From positions 1-40,330 of the IMG/VR virus record IMGVR_UViG_3300006119_000023: a DNA stretch of 40,330 bases. One strand, given 5' to 3'. Shown here piece after piece: positions 1 through 7,722 of the stretch. Every line of letters starts with the position of its first letter. Positions within the stretch are counted from its first letter, which is position 1. A program made the position numbers and the translations under genes. Under the pieces are notes generated by a model, which was given only the letters and a program-made list of their open reading frames with translations, was not told where the DNA came from and ran no database searches. The stretch comes from a virus.

Positions 1-17
1 AACTTTAGGAGATTAAT

Positions 18-806
18 ATGGCACAAAGCCCAAGTGGAATACCGAGCACTAATAATTCGGTAATGTCAATTACCCGTTCGGGTAGAACCGAGCCTTTTGA
101 TTTACAAGTAGCCCGTGGTCAAATTACTGGTCATCAAACTGTAAGTCTTTTTGCTTATCAAGCATCTGTTGGTACAGCTACCAATATTGCTATTTGGGAA
201 AATGCAGCTGTTTATGTATACCCAACAACGGCTTCAACCTTGCTTATTTCAAGTAATAACACTGCCGACGTTGCCCCAGCTGCTGTTTTTATTAGCGGTT
301 TAGATGCAAACTTTAACCCTATTTCAGAAACTGTTGTTTTAAACGGCACTGCAACTTCTACAACTATTGGTAGTTACTTACGTGTAAATTCGCTAAGTAT
401 GGTTGGTGTTGCTTCCGGTCAAACATCTAATGCTGGTATTATTACTGCTAAACAAAGTACTAATACTCTGGCGCAAATTAACGCTGGTATTGGTAAATCA
501 CAAAGCACAGTTTATACAGTCCCAGCCGGCTACACTTTTTATTTAGATTGGGTAGAGGCTAATACTGGTAATAGCTATACTGGTTCTACTATCGTAACTT
601 ATAAAGTACAAGCTAAAAATAATATTAATGGCGTAACTTTGAACGTGTTGCAACAACCATTTGTATCTATTTACACAGCAAGTCGTGTAGCAGATCCGTT
701 TGCGTATACCGAAAAAACAGACATTCAATGGCAGTTATACACAAGCACTGGAACTGTTCCAGTAGGTATTATTGTGACTGGTAAATTAATTTCTAACGGA
801 AGCTAA
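18..806 (+). CDS. Probable virion structural protein, 262 aa
   Basis: I do not recognise a named family. The protein is rich in Thr, Ser, Asn, Ala and Val with alternating beta-type segments and almost no charged stretches. It lacks a signal peptide or membrane segment, which fits an all-beta capsid-decoration, neck or tail protein. The start is supported by AGGAG at 8-12, five bases before the ATG. The next gene follows after one base, so it is the first visible member of the long rightward structural unit. Position just before the neck genes suggests a head-associated protein located after the capsid gene, which is outside the window. The structural role is inferred from composition and context only. 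Confidence 0.6.
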   Translation: MAQSPSGIPSTNNSVMSITRSGRTEPFDLQVARGQITGHQTVSLFAYQASVGTATNIAIWENAAVYVYPTTASTLLISSNNTADVAPAAVFISGLDANFNPISETVVLNGTATSTTIGSYLRVNSLSMVGVASGQTSNAGIITAKQSTNTLAQINAGIGKSQSTVYTVPAGYTFYLDWVEANTGNSYTGSTIVTYKVQAKNNINGVTLNVLQQPFVSIYTASRVADPFAYTEKTDIQWQLYTSTGTVPVGIIVTGKLISNGS

Positions 807-807
807 C

Positions 808-1068
808 ATGGCAACTAAGAAAAAAGGCCCATCACTTGCAGTTGGTAGAGGTGAGAAGCTTCCAGTATCTAAAGGTGCTGGTCTTACTGCCAAAGGTCGT
901 GCAAAATATAATCGGGAAACGGGGTCGCATTTAAAGGCTCCGCAACCTGAAGGTGGCGCACGTAAGAAGTCTTTTTGTGCAAGAATGTCTGGAATGCCGG
1001 GTCCTATGAAAGACGAAAAAGGTCGTCCGACTCGTAAGGCAGCTAGCTTAAAACGATGGAAATGTTAA
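808..1068 (+). CDS. Small basic phage protein with CARMSGMPGPM motif, 86 aa
   Basis: A lysine- and arginine-rich protein. Its C-terminal half carries KKSFCARMSGMPGPMKDEKG followed by a basic tail ending KRWKC. I recognise this C-terminal motif as recurrent in many tailed-phage small proteins (I believe the DUF6321 group), whose function is unknown. Two cysteines (in FCARM and at the last residue) could bind metal or form a disulfide. It follows the preceding gene by one base and is followed by the next after one base. A nucleic-acid-binding or packaged basic protein role is possible but is only inferred from its charge. Confidence 0.72.
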   Translation: MATKKKGPSLAVGRGEKLPVSKGAGLTAKGRAKYNRETGSHLKAPQPEGGARKKSFCARMSGMPGPMKDEKGRPTRKAASLKRWKC

Positions 1069-1069
1069 G

Positions 1070-1318
1070 ATGCAACTAGATGATCAAACTAAGTCAGAGT
1101 TAATGGAGCTGCTAAAAACAGCAGTTGCAGAAGCAGTAGAACACCACCCTTTATCCGATGAAGAAATTCAATGGGTTAGAATGGCAATTAAAGCAGAAGC
1201 TGAACGTGCTGCACTACGTAAAGCTATAATTGAAAAAACTTTAACTGGTTTAGTTTGGATGGCAGTAGTTGGCGTAGCTACTTTGCTTTGGTCTGGATTT
1301 AAGGATTATTTAAAATAA
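1070..1318 (+). CDS. Small single-span membrane protein, 82 aa
   Basis: Residues 1-55 are a charged, probably helical soluble part rich in Glu, Lys and Ala. Residues about 58-75 (GLVWMAVVGVATLLW) form one transmembrane helix, ended by a short FKDYLK tail. The last base of its stop codon is the first base of the next ATG. Single-span phage proteins of this shape can be holins or anchors. A better holin candidate lies in the lysis cassette near 15425, so holin function here is only one option. No other family is recognised. Confidence 0.65.
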   Translation: MQLDDQTKSELMELLKTAVAEAVEHHPLSDEEIQWVRMAIKAEAERAALRKAIIEKTLTGLVWMAVVGVATLLWSGFKDYLK

Positions 1319-1611
1319 TGCCAAGCGTAAGCAAAAAACAACATAACTTAATGGAAGCCGTAGCACACAATAAGGCTTTTGCTAAGAAGGTAGGAATTAA
1401 ACAATCAGTCGGTAAAGAGTTTGCCAAGGCTGATAAAGGTAAGAAATTTGGTCTAGGTGGTGGTGTTGGTGTTACTCGAGGCGGCAAGAACCAAATTAAC
1501 CGCCAAGAAACAAGGTTTGGTAGTATTCTAGGGCAGCAAAAGAATGCACCAGATGTTAATTTAAACAAATACGTCGGTAAAAAAACTGGCGGAAAGGTGA
1601 AGAAAAAATGA
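1318..1611 (+). CDS. Small basic phage protein starting MPSVSKKQHN, 97 aa
   Basis: The N-terminal part, MPSVSKKQHNLMEAVAHNKA followed by FAKKVGIKQSVGKEF, is a block I recall from many tailed-phage small proteins, all without known function. The middle is glycine-rich (FGLGGGVGVTRGG) and the C-terminus is GKKTGGKVKKK, one of the KGG-type motifs common in this part of the genome. It is strongly basic with no membrane segment. It overlaps the stop of the gene before it and the start of the gene after it, so translation is probably coupled. Role unknown; a packaged DNA-binding or head-associated protein is a reasonable inference. Confidence 0.7.
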   Translation: MPSVSKKQHNLMEAVAHNKAFAKKVGIKQSVGKEFAKADKGKKFGLGGGVGVTRGGKNQINRQETRFGSILGQQKNAPDVNLNKYVGKKTGGKVKKK

Positions 1612-1784
1612 TGGCAACTAAGAAATTTTCTCAAAAAGAGACTATGGGTAGCGAAACTATGGGCAAAGTTAAAACTGGCGCTCCTAGTATTGATGGTATC
1701 GCTGAGCGTGGTAAAACTAAGACCAAGTACCCAAAGATGAGTGGTAACACCATCGGTAACGGTCCACTAGTTAACTGCAAATAA
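1608..1784 (+). CDS. Small basic phage protein, 58 aa
   Basis: A short gene starting with tandem ATGs at 1608 and 1611; the first overlaps the stop codon of the gene before it. AAAGGTGAAG lies just upstream and can act as the ribosome site. It ends at TAA 1782-1784, two bases before the next ATG. The protein has a Lys/Thr/Gly-rich composition and a C-terminal SGNTIGNGPLVNCK. No family is recognised. Its tight fit between two genes and similar composition to its neighbours are the support for it being real. Confidence 0.68.
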   Translation: MMATKKFSQKETMGSETMGKVKTGAPSIDGIAERGKTKTKYPKMSGNTIGNGPLVNCK

Positions 1785-1786
1785 TC

Positions 1787-2128
1787 ATGACCCCAGAACA
1801 GCAAAAGAAGTATTACGCTGATAACGCAGCAAAGGGTAAAGCTGCTGAAGCTAAACAGGACTACGAGGTTTTTGGATCTCGTGGTGATGCTGCTCGTAAG
1901 GGCATGGAAGAAGGTCGTATGGACGCAATGGGCAATGCCTATAAGAAAGGTGGTAAAACTATGGAACACAAGCACAATGTAGAACACGTTAAGCATCACT
2001 ATGGCAAAGGCCATGATCACATGCATGAGCAAGAGAAAGTTTCTAAGATGTACGGTGAAACTCCTCACAAAATGCACCACGATCATGTAAAAGCCATGTG
2101 TGGTGGCGGAATGTCTAAGGCTAAGTAA
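1787..2128 (+). CDS. Histidine-rich small basic protein, 113 aa
   Basis: The N-terminus (residues 1-50) is charged and helical. A YKKGGKTM motif at 52-59 is followed by a histidine-rich segment: twelve His between residues 61 and 100 (61, 63, 67, 70, 71, 76, 78, 80, 94, 97, 98, 100), several in HxH spacing. The end is CGGGMSKAK. Such a cluster can bind divalent metals, but nothing else in the sequence proves this. The last base of the stop codon is shared with the next gene's ATG. No enzyme or fold is recognised. It belongs to the run of tiny KGG-motif proteins between 808 and 4787. Confidence 0.68.
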   Translation: MTPEQQKKYYADNAAKGKAAEAKQDYEVFGSRGDAARKGMEEGRMDAMGNAYKKGGKTMEHKHNVEHVKHHYGKGHDHMHEQEKVSKMYGETPHKMHHDHVKAMCGGGMSKAK

Positions 2129-2493
2129 TGCGAGCTTCTCGTGGGATGGGCGATATTAACCCATCTAAGATGCCAAAGGCTAAAACTATTGTTCGGAAAG
2201 ACAATCCGAACGATGTCACTATGTATAAAAAAGGTGGCAAAGTTAAAGGCTATGACGCTGGTGGAGCAACTATAGGTGACCCAGTACTTAATTACCAAGA
2301 CCAAACAGCGCTAATGCAACAAGAAACAAAAGGCTCTAAAAAAGGTGGTAAGGTTGGGCTTTATGCCAATATTCATGCAAAGCAGGCACGTATTAAAGCT
2401 GGCTCTGGTGAAAAAATGCGTAAAGTTGGATCTAAAGGCGCACCTACAAAAGAAGACTTTATCAAGTCTGCTAAAACAGCAAGGAAAAAATAA
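2128..2493 (+). CDS. Small basic phage protein with two KKGGK motifs, 121 aa
   Basis: KKGGK occurs at residues 34-38 and 71-75. The C-terminal third carries GLYANIHAKQARIKAGSGEK followed by MRKVGSKGAPT and DFIKSAKT. I recall this C-terminal block as a recurrent phage motif attached to many unrelated small and large phage proteins; its function is not known to me. The protein is strongly basic and has no membrane segment. It overlaps both neighbours by one base. A DNA-associated or assembly role is inferred only. Confidence 0.72.
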   Translation: MRASRGMGDINPSKMPKAKTIVRKDNPNDVTMYKKGGKVKGYDAGGATIGDPVLNYQDQTALMQQETKGSKKGGKVGLYANIHAKQARIKAGSGEKMRKVGSKGAPTKEDFIKSAKTARKK

Positions 2494-2672
2494 TGGCTAC
2501 TAAAAATTGGATTAAAGATGCTATTAAAAAACCCGGTGCGTTGCGTTCTCAATTAGGCGCTAAACCCGGTAAACCTATTCCGGCAGCCAAATTAGCTGCA
2601 GCTGCAAAGAAACCCGGCAAGGTGGGTAAGCGGGCTAGGCTGGCGGAAACCCTGAAAGGGCTAAAGAAATGA
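2493..2672 (+). CDS. Small basic phage protein with NWIKDAIKKPGAL motif, 59 aa
   Basis: The ATG overlaps the preceding TAA, and the TGA at 2670-2672 overlaps the next ATG at 2669, so it sits exactly between two genes. The N-terminal segment ATKNWIKDAIKKPGALRSQL resembles a block I know from short phage proteins and from larger phage structural proteins. The rest is Ala/Lys/Pro/Gly-rich and basic. Function unknown. The recurrence of the motif and the perfect start/stop coupling make it a credible gene despite its length. Confidence 0.72.
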   Translation: MATKNWIKDAIKKPGALRSQLGAKPGKPIPAAKLAAAAKKPGKVGKRARLAETLKGLKK

Positions 2673-2866
2673 AAAAACATATTAAAAAAGCTTTACAGTG
2701 GGCACTAAGTAAGTTTGAACCAGATCCAGCTGAAATAGCGGCTTGGCCTTTTCCTGTTCCAAGCGAGGACTTTGAGCCACGCCCAAAGAAGAAAGCCCCT
2801 TCGTTAAAGAAAGCCACCACACGGACGGTTGCTAAAAAAACTGTTGCTAAAAAGAAAGCTAAGTAA
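2669..2866 (+). CDS. Small protein with basic Lys/Ala-rich tail, 65 aa
   Basis: It starts at an ATGA overlap with the previous gene and its TAA shares a base with the next ATG. Residues 1-16 form a basic amphipathic helix (MKKHIKKALQWALSKF). A Pro-rich middle follows (FEPDPAEIAAWPFPVPSEDF). The C-terminus (about 38-65) is a histone-like tail of repeated KK, AKK and TVAKK units. The tail suggests nucleic-acid contact, but I recognise no family. Confidence 0.65.
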   Translation: MKKHIKKALQWALSKFEPDPAEIAAWPFPVPSEDFEPRPKKKAPSLKKATTRTVAKKTVAKKKAK

Positions 2867-3819
2867 TGGCTACTTCAGGAACTACATCGTTCAATTTAGA
2901 CATGGGCGACCTCATTGAGGAAGCTTTTGAGCGTTGTGGTTCACAGTCCCGTTCTGGTTACGATTTTAGAACGGCACAGCGTAGTTTTAATATGCTCACT
3001 ATTGAGTGGGCGAATCGTGGCATAAATCTTTGGACTATTGAGCAGGGGCAAATTCCTATCAATATCAATGCAGGTCAGATTAGCTATCCAATTCCTGTAG
3101 ATACAATCGATTTATACGACCACGTTATTCGTCAAGGTTCAGGACAAAATCAAATTGATATTAACATCACCCGTATTTCTGCAGATGATTACCTTGATTT
3201 ACCAACTAAAAATGCTTATGGACGTCCTATTCAAGTTTGGATTGACCGCCAATCAGGAAACGTTGACTCGACACCAGTGACCACCGTAGCAAGCGGATAC
3301 CCTATAGCGTCTACGGATACAACTATTAACGTAACGTCAACTGCCAATATGCGTAGCCAAGGCTATATTAATATTGACGGCGAAACTATTCTGTACCAAA
3401 ACTTAGGCACTGCTGTAAATGGGCAGGCTAATCAGCTTTTAAATTGCTACCGTGGGATGAACGGCACTACCGCTGCGTCTCATTCAGCTGGGGCTTTGGT
3501 ATATAACAACTACCTACCCAATATCAATATTTGGCCTACAGGGGTTCCGGGAACTCAGTATCAGTTTATTTACTGGCGTATGCGTCGCATACAGGACTCT
3601 GGCACGGGAGTTAATACCGAGGATATCCCATTCCGGTTTATTCCTTGTATGGCTGCAGGATTAGCTTATTATTTAGCTATGAAATTACCTAATATTGATA
3701 TGAACCGTATCCCTTTATTAAAAGCAGACTATGAGCAGCAGTTCCAATTAGCCGCCGACGAGGACAGGGAAAAAGCGTCTTGGCGTATGGTTCCACGTAA
3801 TTTGTTTTACTCTAGGTAA
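2866..3819 (+). CDS. Head-tail adaptor-like neck protein, 317 aa
   Basis: The N-terminal helices (LIEEAFERCG, then RTAQRSFNMLTIEWANRGIN) and the C-terminal helical part (IPFRFIPCMAAGLAYYLAMK, then LKADYEQQFQLAADEDREKA) match the pattern of podovirus neck proteins that join portal and tail (P22 gp4-like or tail tubular A-like). Between them, at about 135-225, sits a beta-rich insertion with INIDGETILYQ and CYRGMNGTTAASHSAGA, a motif I recall from several phage virion proteins. It lies upstream of a second adaptor-like gene at 4787. Assignment is by pattern and context, without a search. Confidence 0.66.
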   Translation: MATSGTTSFNLDMGDLIEEAFERCGSQSRSGYDFRTAQRSFNMLTIEWANRGINLWTIEQGQIPININAGQISYPIPVDTIDLYDHVIRQGSGQNQIDINITRISADDYLDLPTKNAYGRPIQVWIDRQSGNVDSTPVTTVASGYPIASTDTTINVTSTANMRSQGYINIDGETILYQNLGTAVNGQANQLLNCYRGMNGTTAASHSAGALVYNNYLPNINIWPTGVPGTQYQFIYWRMRRIQDSGTGVNTEDIPFRFIPCMAAGLAYYLAMKLPNIDMNRIPLLKADYEQQFQLAADEDREKASWRMVPRNLFYSR

Positions 3820-3821
3820 TT

Positions 3822-4253
3822 ATGACCGCATCTAAGTTTGCTTCTGGCAAGCACTCGATAGCCGAATGTGACCGGTGTGGGCAAAGGTATAAGTTGCATC
3901 AGTTAAAAACTGAGATTATTAAGACACACCCATTTAACATTAAGGTTTGCCCTACTTGCTGGGATCCAGATCAACCACAGTTACAACTTGGTCTATACCC
4001 TGTAAATGACCCACAAGGAGTGCGTGACCCAAGACCGGATGTAAGCTATTATTCGTCAGGAAATACAGGGTTATATGTAAACCCTAACGCTAGTAACAGT
4101 GTAACTAATGCTGGGTATCCTAGCGATGGTAGTAGACAGACCCAGTGGGGTTGGAATCCTGTAGGCGGGGCACAGGGTTTTGCAGATGCATTTAGCCCCA
4201 ATGATTTGAATTTAGCCATTACAATAGGCACAGTAACCGTAGTAACAACTTAA
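3822..4253 (+). CDS. Zinc-ribbon protein of the structural region, 143 aa
   Basis: Residues 16-19 (CDRC) and 43-46 (CPTC) form two CxxC knuckles 24 residues apart, a typical four-cysteine zinc ribbon. The remainder (about 70-143) is Gly/Ser/Asn-rich and looks extended or beta. There is no catalytic motif. It sits between the two neck proteins, which suggests a structural or assembly role rather than transcription, but a DNA-contacting role of the ribbon cannot be excluded. It starts two bases after the previous stop. Confidence 0.68.
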   Translation: MTASKFASGKHSIAECDRCGQRYKLHQLKTEIIKTHPFNIKVCPTCWDPDQPQLQLGLYPVNDPQGVRDPRPDVSYYSSGNTGLYVNPNASNSVTNAGYPSDGSRQTQWGWNPVGGAQGFADAFSPNDLNLAITIGTVTVVTT

Positions 4254-4264
4254 GGAGTAGTAAC

Positions 4265-4519
4265 ATGGCAAAGATGGAAAGCATGAAAGAAGATATCAAG
4301 CAAGATAAAGCTATCGTTAAGAAAGCATTTAAAATGCATGATGCTCAAGAGCATAAGGGCGGCAAAGGTACTAACTTAGACAAGCTCAAAAAAGGCGGCA
4401 TGGCTAAAAAAATGGTTAATAAAATGGCTAAAGGCGGTGTAACTAGCGCCCAAGAAAAAGCTATGGGTCGTAATATGGCTCGTGCTATGAACCAGAAGTC
4501 AAGCTCAAGAGGTCGTTAA
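4265..4519 (+). CDS. Small basic KGG-motif protein, 84 aa
   Basis: Preceded by AAGGAG at 4253-4258, six bases from the ATG. The N-terminal part MKEDIKQDKAIVKKAFKMHD followed by AQEHKGGKGTNL is a block I recall from other phage small proteins. KGG occurs at residues 31-33, 43-45 and 56-58, and the end (RNMARAMNQKSSSRGR) is very basic. No membrane span is present. It is part of the tiny-protein set that shares the KGG motif. Function unknown. Confidence 0.7.
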   Translation: MAKMESMKEDIKQDKAIVKKAFKMHDAQEHKGGKGTNLDKLKKGGMAKKMVNKMAKGGVTSAQEKAMGRNMARAMNQKSSSRGR

Positions 4520-4520
4520 T

Positions 4521-4787
4521 ATGGCTAAAAACGTTAAACCGGCTAGCGAGTACGCTAAGCCACATAAAATGTCAGGAAAAGAAATTGGTACTTCTGATGT
4601 AGAGTTAGGTGTTTGCTATGCAACTGATCCTAATACTTTAAAAGCAGACGAAGTAACGCCGGGTGGCATGCCTGCTATGCGTGTTTCTATTGGTAATAAT
4701 ACTCGTGGTCCTAAGACTGATGGTATTGAAATGCGTGGCGCTGGCGCTGCAACTAAAGGTCGTATGTCTAGAGGTCCAATGGCATAA
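4521..4787 (+). CDS. Small phage protein with GIEMRGAGAATKG end, 88 aa
   Basis: It follows the previous stop by one base and its TAA shares a base with the next ATG. The C-terminus, KTDGIEMRGAGAATKGRMSR then GPMA, is a motif I recall at the C-terminus of many small phage proteins encoded beside neck genes. The rest is mixed and soluble. The conserved tail suggests a shared docking or assembly function, but none has been shown to my knowledge. Confidence 0.7.
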   Translation: MAKNVKPASEYAKPHKMSGKEIGTSDVELGVCYATDPNTLKADEVTPGGMPAMRVSIGNNTRGPKTDGIEMRGAGAATKGRMSRGPMA

Positions 4788-5761
4788 TGAATTACGTACA
4801 GCTTCAGCAACTGATACAAGACTACGCCGAGAACACTGAGGCGTTATTTGTTAAGGACATTCCTCAGTTTGTCCAACAGGCTGAAACTCGTATATACAAT
4901 TCAGTAAACGTACCATCACTGCGTAAGAACGTAGTTGGTACTATGACATCAGGTAACCAATATGTGGCTCTCCCTATTGACTGGCTGGCAAATTACTCTT
5001 TTGCAGTTATAGATCCAACTACGGGGATGTATAACTATCTGATTAATAAAGATGTTAACTTCATGCGCCAAGCGTATCCATACGCCGCCAATAACGGTGT
5101 TGCATACCAAGGAACGCCAACTGGAACTCCTAAATACTACGCTCTTTTTGGTTCCCAATATGGTAATGTCAATGAAATGACTATTATGGTTGCACCCGCA
5201 CCCGACCAAGCTTACCCTATTGAGATGCATTATTACTACTACCCACCTACTATTGTGCAGGGTATTATTAATGGGTTTAGTTCAATTACTAATGCTGGAT
5301 CGCTCTACACTCCCGGCGTATATCCAGAAGTACCCTTAACCGGTGGAAATGGCTCAAATGCTACAGCTACAATTACAGTAGGGTCTTCTGGCGCAGTAAC
5401 CAATATTACTCTTAATGATGGCGGTGTCTTTTATGTTATGGGGGATACGCTTAGTTTTAGCTCTTCTTCTATTGGTTCAGGTACTGGTTCAGGATTTACT
5501 GTAAACGTTTCCAGCGTATCTAATACAACTGGAACTAGCTGGCTTGGCGATAATTATGACCCTGTGCTGTTCTATGGTGCTATGCGTGAAGCCCAGTTAT
5601 TTATGAAGGGTGAAGCTGATATTGTTGGAAATTACGAGGCTAAATATCAAGAAGCCCTATTAGAGTTTAGACGCTTCTGTGACGGTCTTGATCGTGGTGA
5701 TGCCTACAGAGATGGTCAAACCAAGCTTAATATTAATCTTAAAGGTAATGTGGTCTCATGA
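4787..5761 (+). CDS. SU10-type head-tail adaptor protein with inserted beta domain, 324 aa
   Basis: The N-terminal block (YVQLQQLIQDYAENTEALFV, then DIPQFVQQAETRIYNSV) is the pattern I know from the adaptor protein of phage SU10 and relatives, which sits under the portal. The C-terminal helix (MREAQLFMKGEADIVGNYEA, then KYQEALLEFRRFCDGLDRGD) also fits. Between them, at about 159-246, is a Gly/Ser/Thr-rich beta segment (SLYTPGVYPEVPLTGGNGSN through FTVNVSSVSNTTG), which looks like an inserted decoration domain of the kind seen in fibres. The next gene overlaps by four bases. Confidence 0.78.
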   Translation: MNYVQLQQLIQDYAENTEALFVKDIPQFVQQAETRIYNSVNVPSLRKNVVGTMTSGNQYVALPIDWLANYSFAVIDPTTGMYNYLINKDVNFMRQAYPYAANNGVAYQGTPTGTPKYYALFGSQYGNVNEMTIMVAPAPDQAYPIEMHYYYYPPTIVQGIINGFSSITNAGSLYTPGVYPEVPLTGGNGSNATATITVGSSGAVTNITLNDGGVFYVMGDTLSFSSSSIGSGTGSGFTVNVSSVSNTTGTSWLGDNYDPVLFYGAMREAQLFMKGEADIVGNYEAKYQEALLEFRRFCDGLDRGDAYRDGQTKLNINLKGNVVS

Positions 5762-6213
5762 TTACCCAAACATCCTGCACGATTTTTCAGCAAAATTTGC
5801 TAAATGGGAATGAAAATTTCACTACTGGCAACTATAAAATTGCTTTATATACTGGGCTAGCAAACTTAGGTCAGCAAACTACAGCTTATACAACTGTAAA
5901 TGAAGTTGTTGGCACAGGATATACGGCTGGTGGGTTACCTTTGACTATTTCTGTACCACCCACTCAAAACAACCAATATAACATCACCTACGTATCTTTC
6001 CAAAATGCGGTTTGGAACCCAGCATCCTTTACCGCTAGGGGGGCATTAGTATACAATGCAACTACAGGTGCAGCGTGTTTTGTATTAAATTTTGGGTCAG
6101 ACAAGACTTGTACAACTAGCTTTACCATACAATTTCCGGCAGCGAATTATTCGTCCGCAATTTTAACCCTCGGTACTACTAGTAGTAGTATCAACTATAG
6201 TAGTCCAGACTAG
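5758..6213 (+). CDS. Tail or fibre-associated virion protein, 151 aa
   Basis: It begins MITQTSCTIFQQNLLNGNEN, followed by GNYKIALYTGLANLGQQTTA and VVGTGYTAGG. I recognise this pattern from phage proteins encoded among tail-fibre genes. The protein is predicted all-beta with no charged clusters, fitting a small virion or fibre-base component. It is coupled to the adaptor gene by an ATGA overlap. A precise role is not known to me. Confidence 0.65.
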   Translation: MITQTSCTIFQQNLLNGNENFTTGNYKIALYTGLANLGQQTTAYTTVNEVVGTGYTAGGLPLTISVPPTQNNQYNITYVSFQNAVWNPASFTARGALVYNATTGAACFVLNFGSDKTCTTSFTIQFPAANYSSAILTLGTTSSSINYSSPD

Positions 6214-6221
6214 GAGTAATT

Positions 6222-6830
6222 ATGCATAAAGAATTTACAGGATCTGGCGATTACGCTGTAGCGACACTACAAGCTAATGCTGCCAATTTAGAAAACGTAG
6301 CGGCTGATGGTTACTACCATGTAATTTGCCACGATAAAGACGGTAACGTTAAGTGGGAAGACAGTATTGAAAACCAAGTTGTTCAACAAGGCAAAATCCT
6401 TGCAATGAACAATACCTTCTTTAGCGCTACTGCTATCGTTGGTCCATACTTAGGATTGATCGGTACTTATACCGGATTTAGCCCTACAGACACTTGGGCA
6501 TCACACTCTGACTGGACTGAGTTTACTGCTTATACCGTATCCGGTACAGCCCAACGTGGTACAGCCGTATTTACAACTGCAACTGGAAACAACGCAACTG
6601 CTGCTGGTACTAATATTGTTTCTAGCGCTGCTACTGCTGTAACGTATACGATTGCGGGCGCTGGTGGTACGGTAGCTGGTTGTTTCTTGTTGACTGGTAC
6701 AGGTGCTACTGCAGCGTTTACTAATACTTCAAGTGGAACTTTATGGAGCGCTGGTGCGTTCTCTGTAGCTAAGACTACTACCGCTGGAGATACCGTCACT
6801 GTAACGTACACGACTACTGCAACAAGCTAA
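6222..6830 (+). CDS. Phage virion protein with DKDGNVKWEDSIEN motif, 202 aa
   Basis: The segment GYYHVICHDKDGNVKWEDSI (about residues 31-50), followed by a helix and a poorly charged Thr/Ala/Gly-rich beta half, is a layout I recall from many phage structural proteins next to tail genes. The C-terminal half (about 100-202) is Thr/Ala-rich with beta alternation. GGAG at 6213-6216, five bases before the ATG, supports the start. No enzymatic motif is visible. Probably a tail or decoration component. Confidence 0.64.
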   Translation: MHKEFTGSGDYAVATLQANAANLENVAADGYYHVICHDKDGNVKWEDSIENQVVQQGKILAMNNTFFSATAIVGPYLGLIGTYTGFSPTDTWASHSDWTEFTAYTVSGTAQRGTAVFTTATGNNATAAGTNIVSSAATAVTYTIAGAGGTVAGCFLLTGTGATAAFTNTSSGTLWSAGAFSVAKTTTAGDTVTVTYTTTATS

Positions 6831-6839
6831 GGGGCTTAA

Positions 6840-7721
6840 ATGACCTTCATCGTTGCAGATCGTGTCCAAGAAACTGGAACCGTTAGTACCGGTACTGGCT
6901 CAGTTAGTCTGGCTGGTGCGGTAAACGGCTATCAGTCTTTTGTTTCTGGCATTGGTAATAACAATACAACGTATTACACAATTTATGACCCTACTGCATT
7001 TACATGGGAAGTAGGCATTGGTACAGTTATTGCTGGAACTCCAAATGCTCTACAAAGAACTACGGTTTTATCTAATAGCGCTGGCACACAACCTTCTAAA
7101 GTTAGTTTTAGCACCTCAAATACTTTAACGGTTTTTGTTACCTACCCTGCAGAACAAGCTATTTATACAGGATCTAATGCGTCATTAAATACGGTAACTG
7201 CAACATCTACGGCGTTTCCTACGGCTACCGCTTCTTCTGGCGTTTATTCTTACGGAACTATCAATTATTCTGATACGGGTATTTGGGCTTCTTATTCAGC
7301 TAACGTCAATAGTTATGCTCAAGTTATTTACCAAAACACTAACAACGGCACAAGCGCATCAACTGATATTATTGTTAGCTCAAACGGTGGTACAGCTACT
7401 ACCAACTACGGCGACTTTGGTATTAATAGCTCAACGTTTTCGGCATCAGGAAGCGTATTCAATTCACCCGGAGTAGTATATTTATATTCACAAAGCACAG
7501 ACTTAGCAATTGGTACTAATACTTCTAATGCTATTCACTTTGTAATTAACAATTTAACTACTGATGCAATGACAATCAACGCTGCTAGTGCAGTGGCGTT
7601 TAACGGACAATATGGTTCGACTGGACAGGTTTTAACTTCGCAAGGTTCAAGCACACCCCCAGTTTGGGCTGCCGGCGCTTCTAATGACGTTGCGTACTTT
7701 TTATCATTTATGATGGGCTAA
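6840..7721 (+). CDS. Tail fibre-type protein, 293 aa
   Basis: The N-terminal module (about 1-110) has FIVADRVQETGTVSTGTGSV, GNNNTTYYTIYDPTAFTWEV and VFVTYPAEQAIY, a block I recall as the conserved N-terminus of many phage fibre or baseplate-type proteins. The remainder is Ser/Thr/Asn-rich beta sequence ending in GSTGQVLTSQGSSTPPVWAA, which is typical of fibre shaft ends. The short N-terminal module presumably attaches to the tail and the rest projects outward. Inference from composition and pattern. Confidence 0.72.
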   Translation: MTFIVADRVQETGTVSTGTGSVSLAGAVNGYQSFVSGIGNNNTTYYTIYDPTAFTWEVGIGTVIAGTPNALQRTTVLSNSAGTQPSKVSFSTSNTLTVFVTYPAEQAIYTGSNASLNTVTATSTAFPTATASSGVYSYGTINYSDTGIWASYSANVNSYAQVIYQNTNNGTSASTDIIVSSNGGTATTNYGDFGINSSTFSASGSVFNSPGVVYLYSQSTDLAIGTNTSNAIHFVINNLTTDAMTINAASAVAFNGQYGSTGQVLTSQGSSTPPVWAAGASNDVAYFLSFMMG

Positions 7722-7722
7722 C

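Noticed and set aside
1631-2086. 151-codon leftward frame opposite the histidine-rich gene
   Set aside because: Shadow of the small + strand genes; its hydrophobic content follows from the complement of Lys/His codons.
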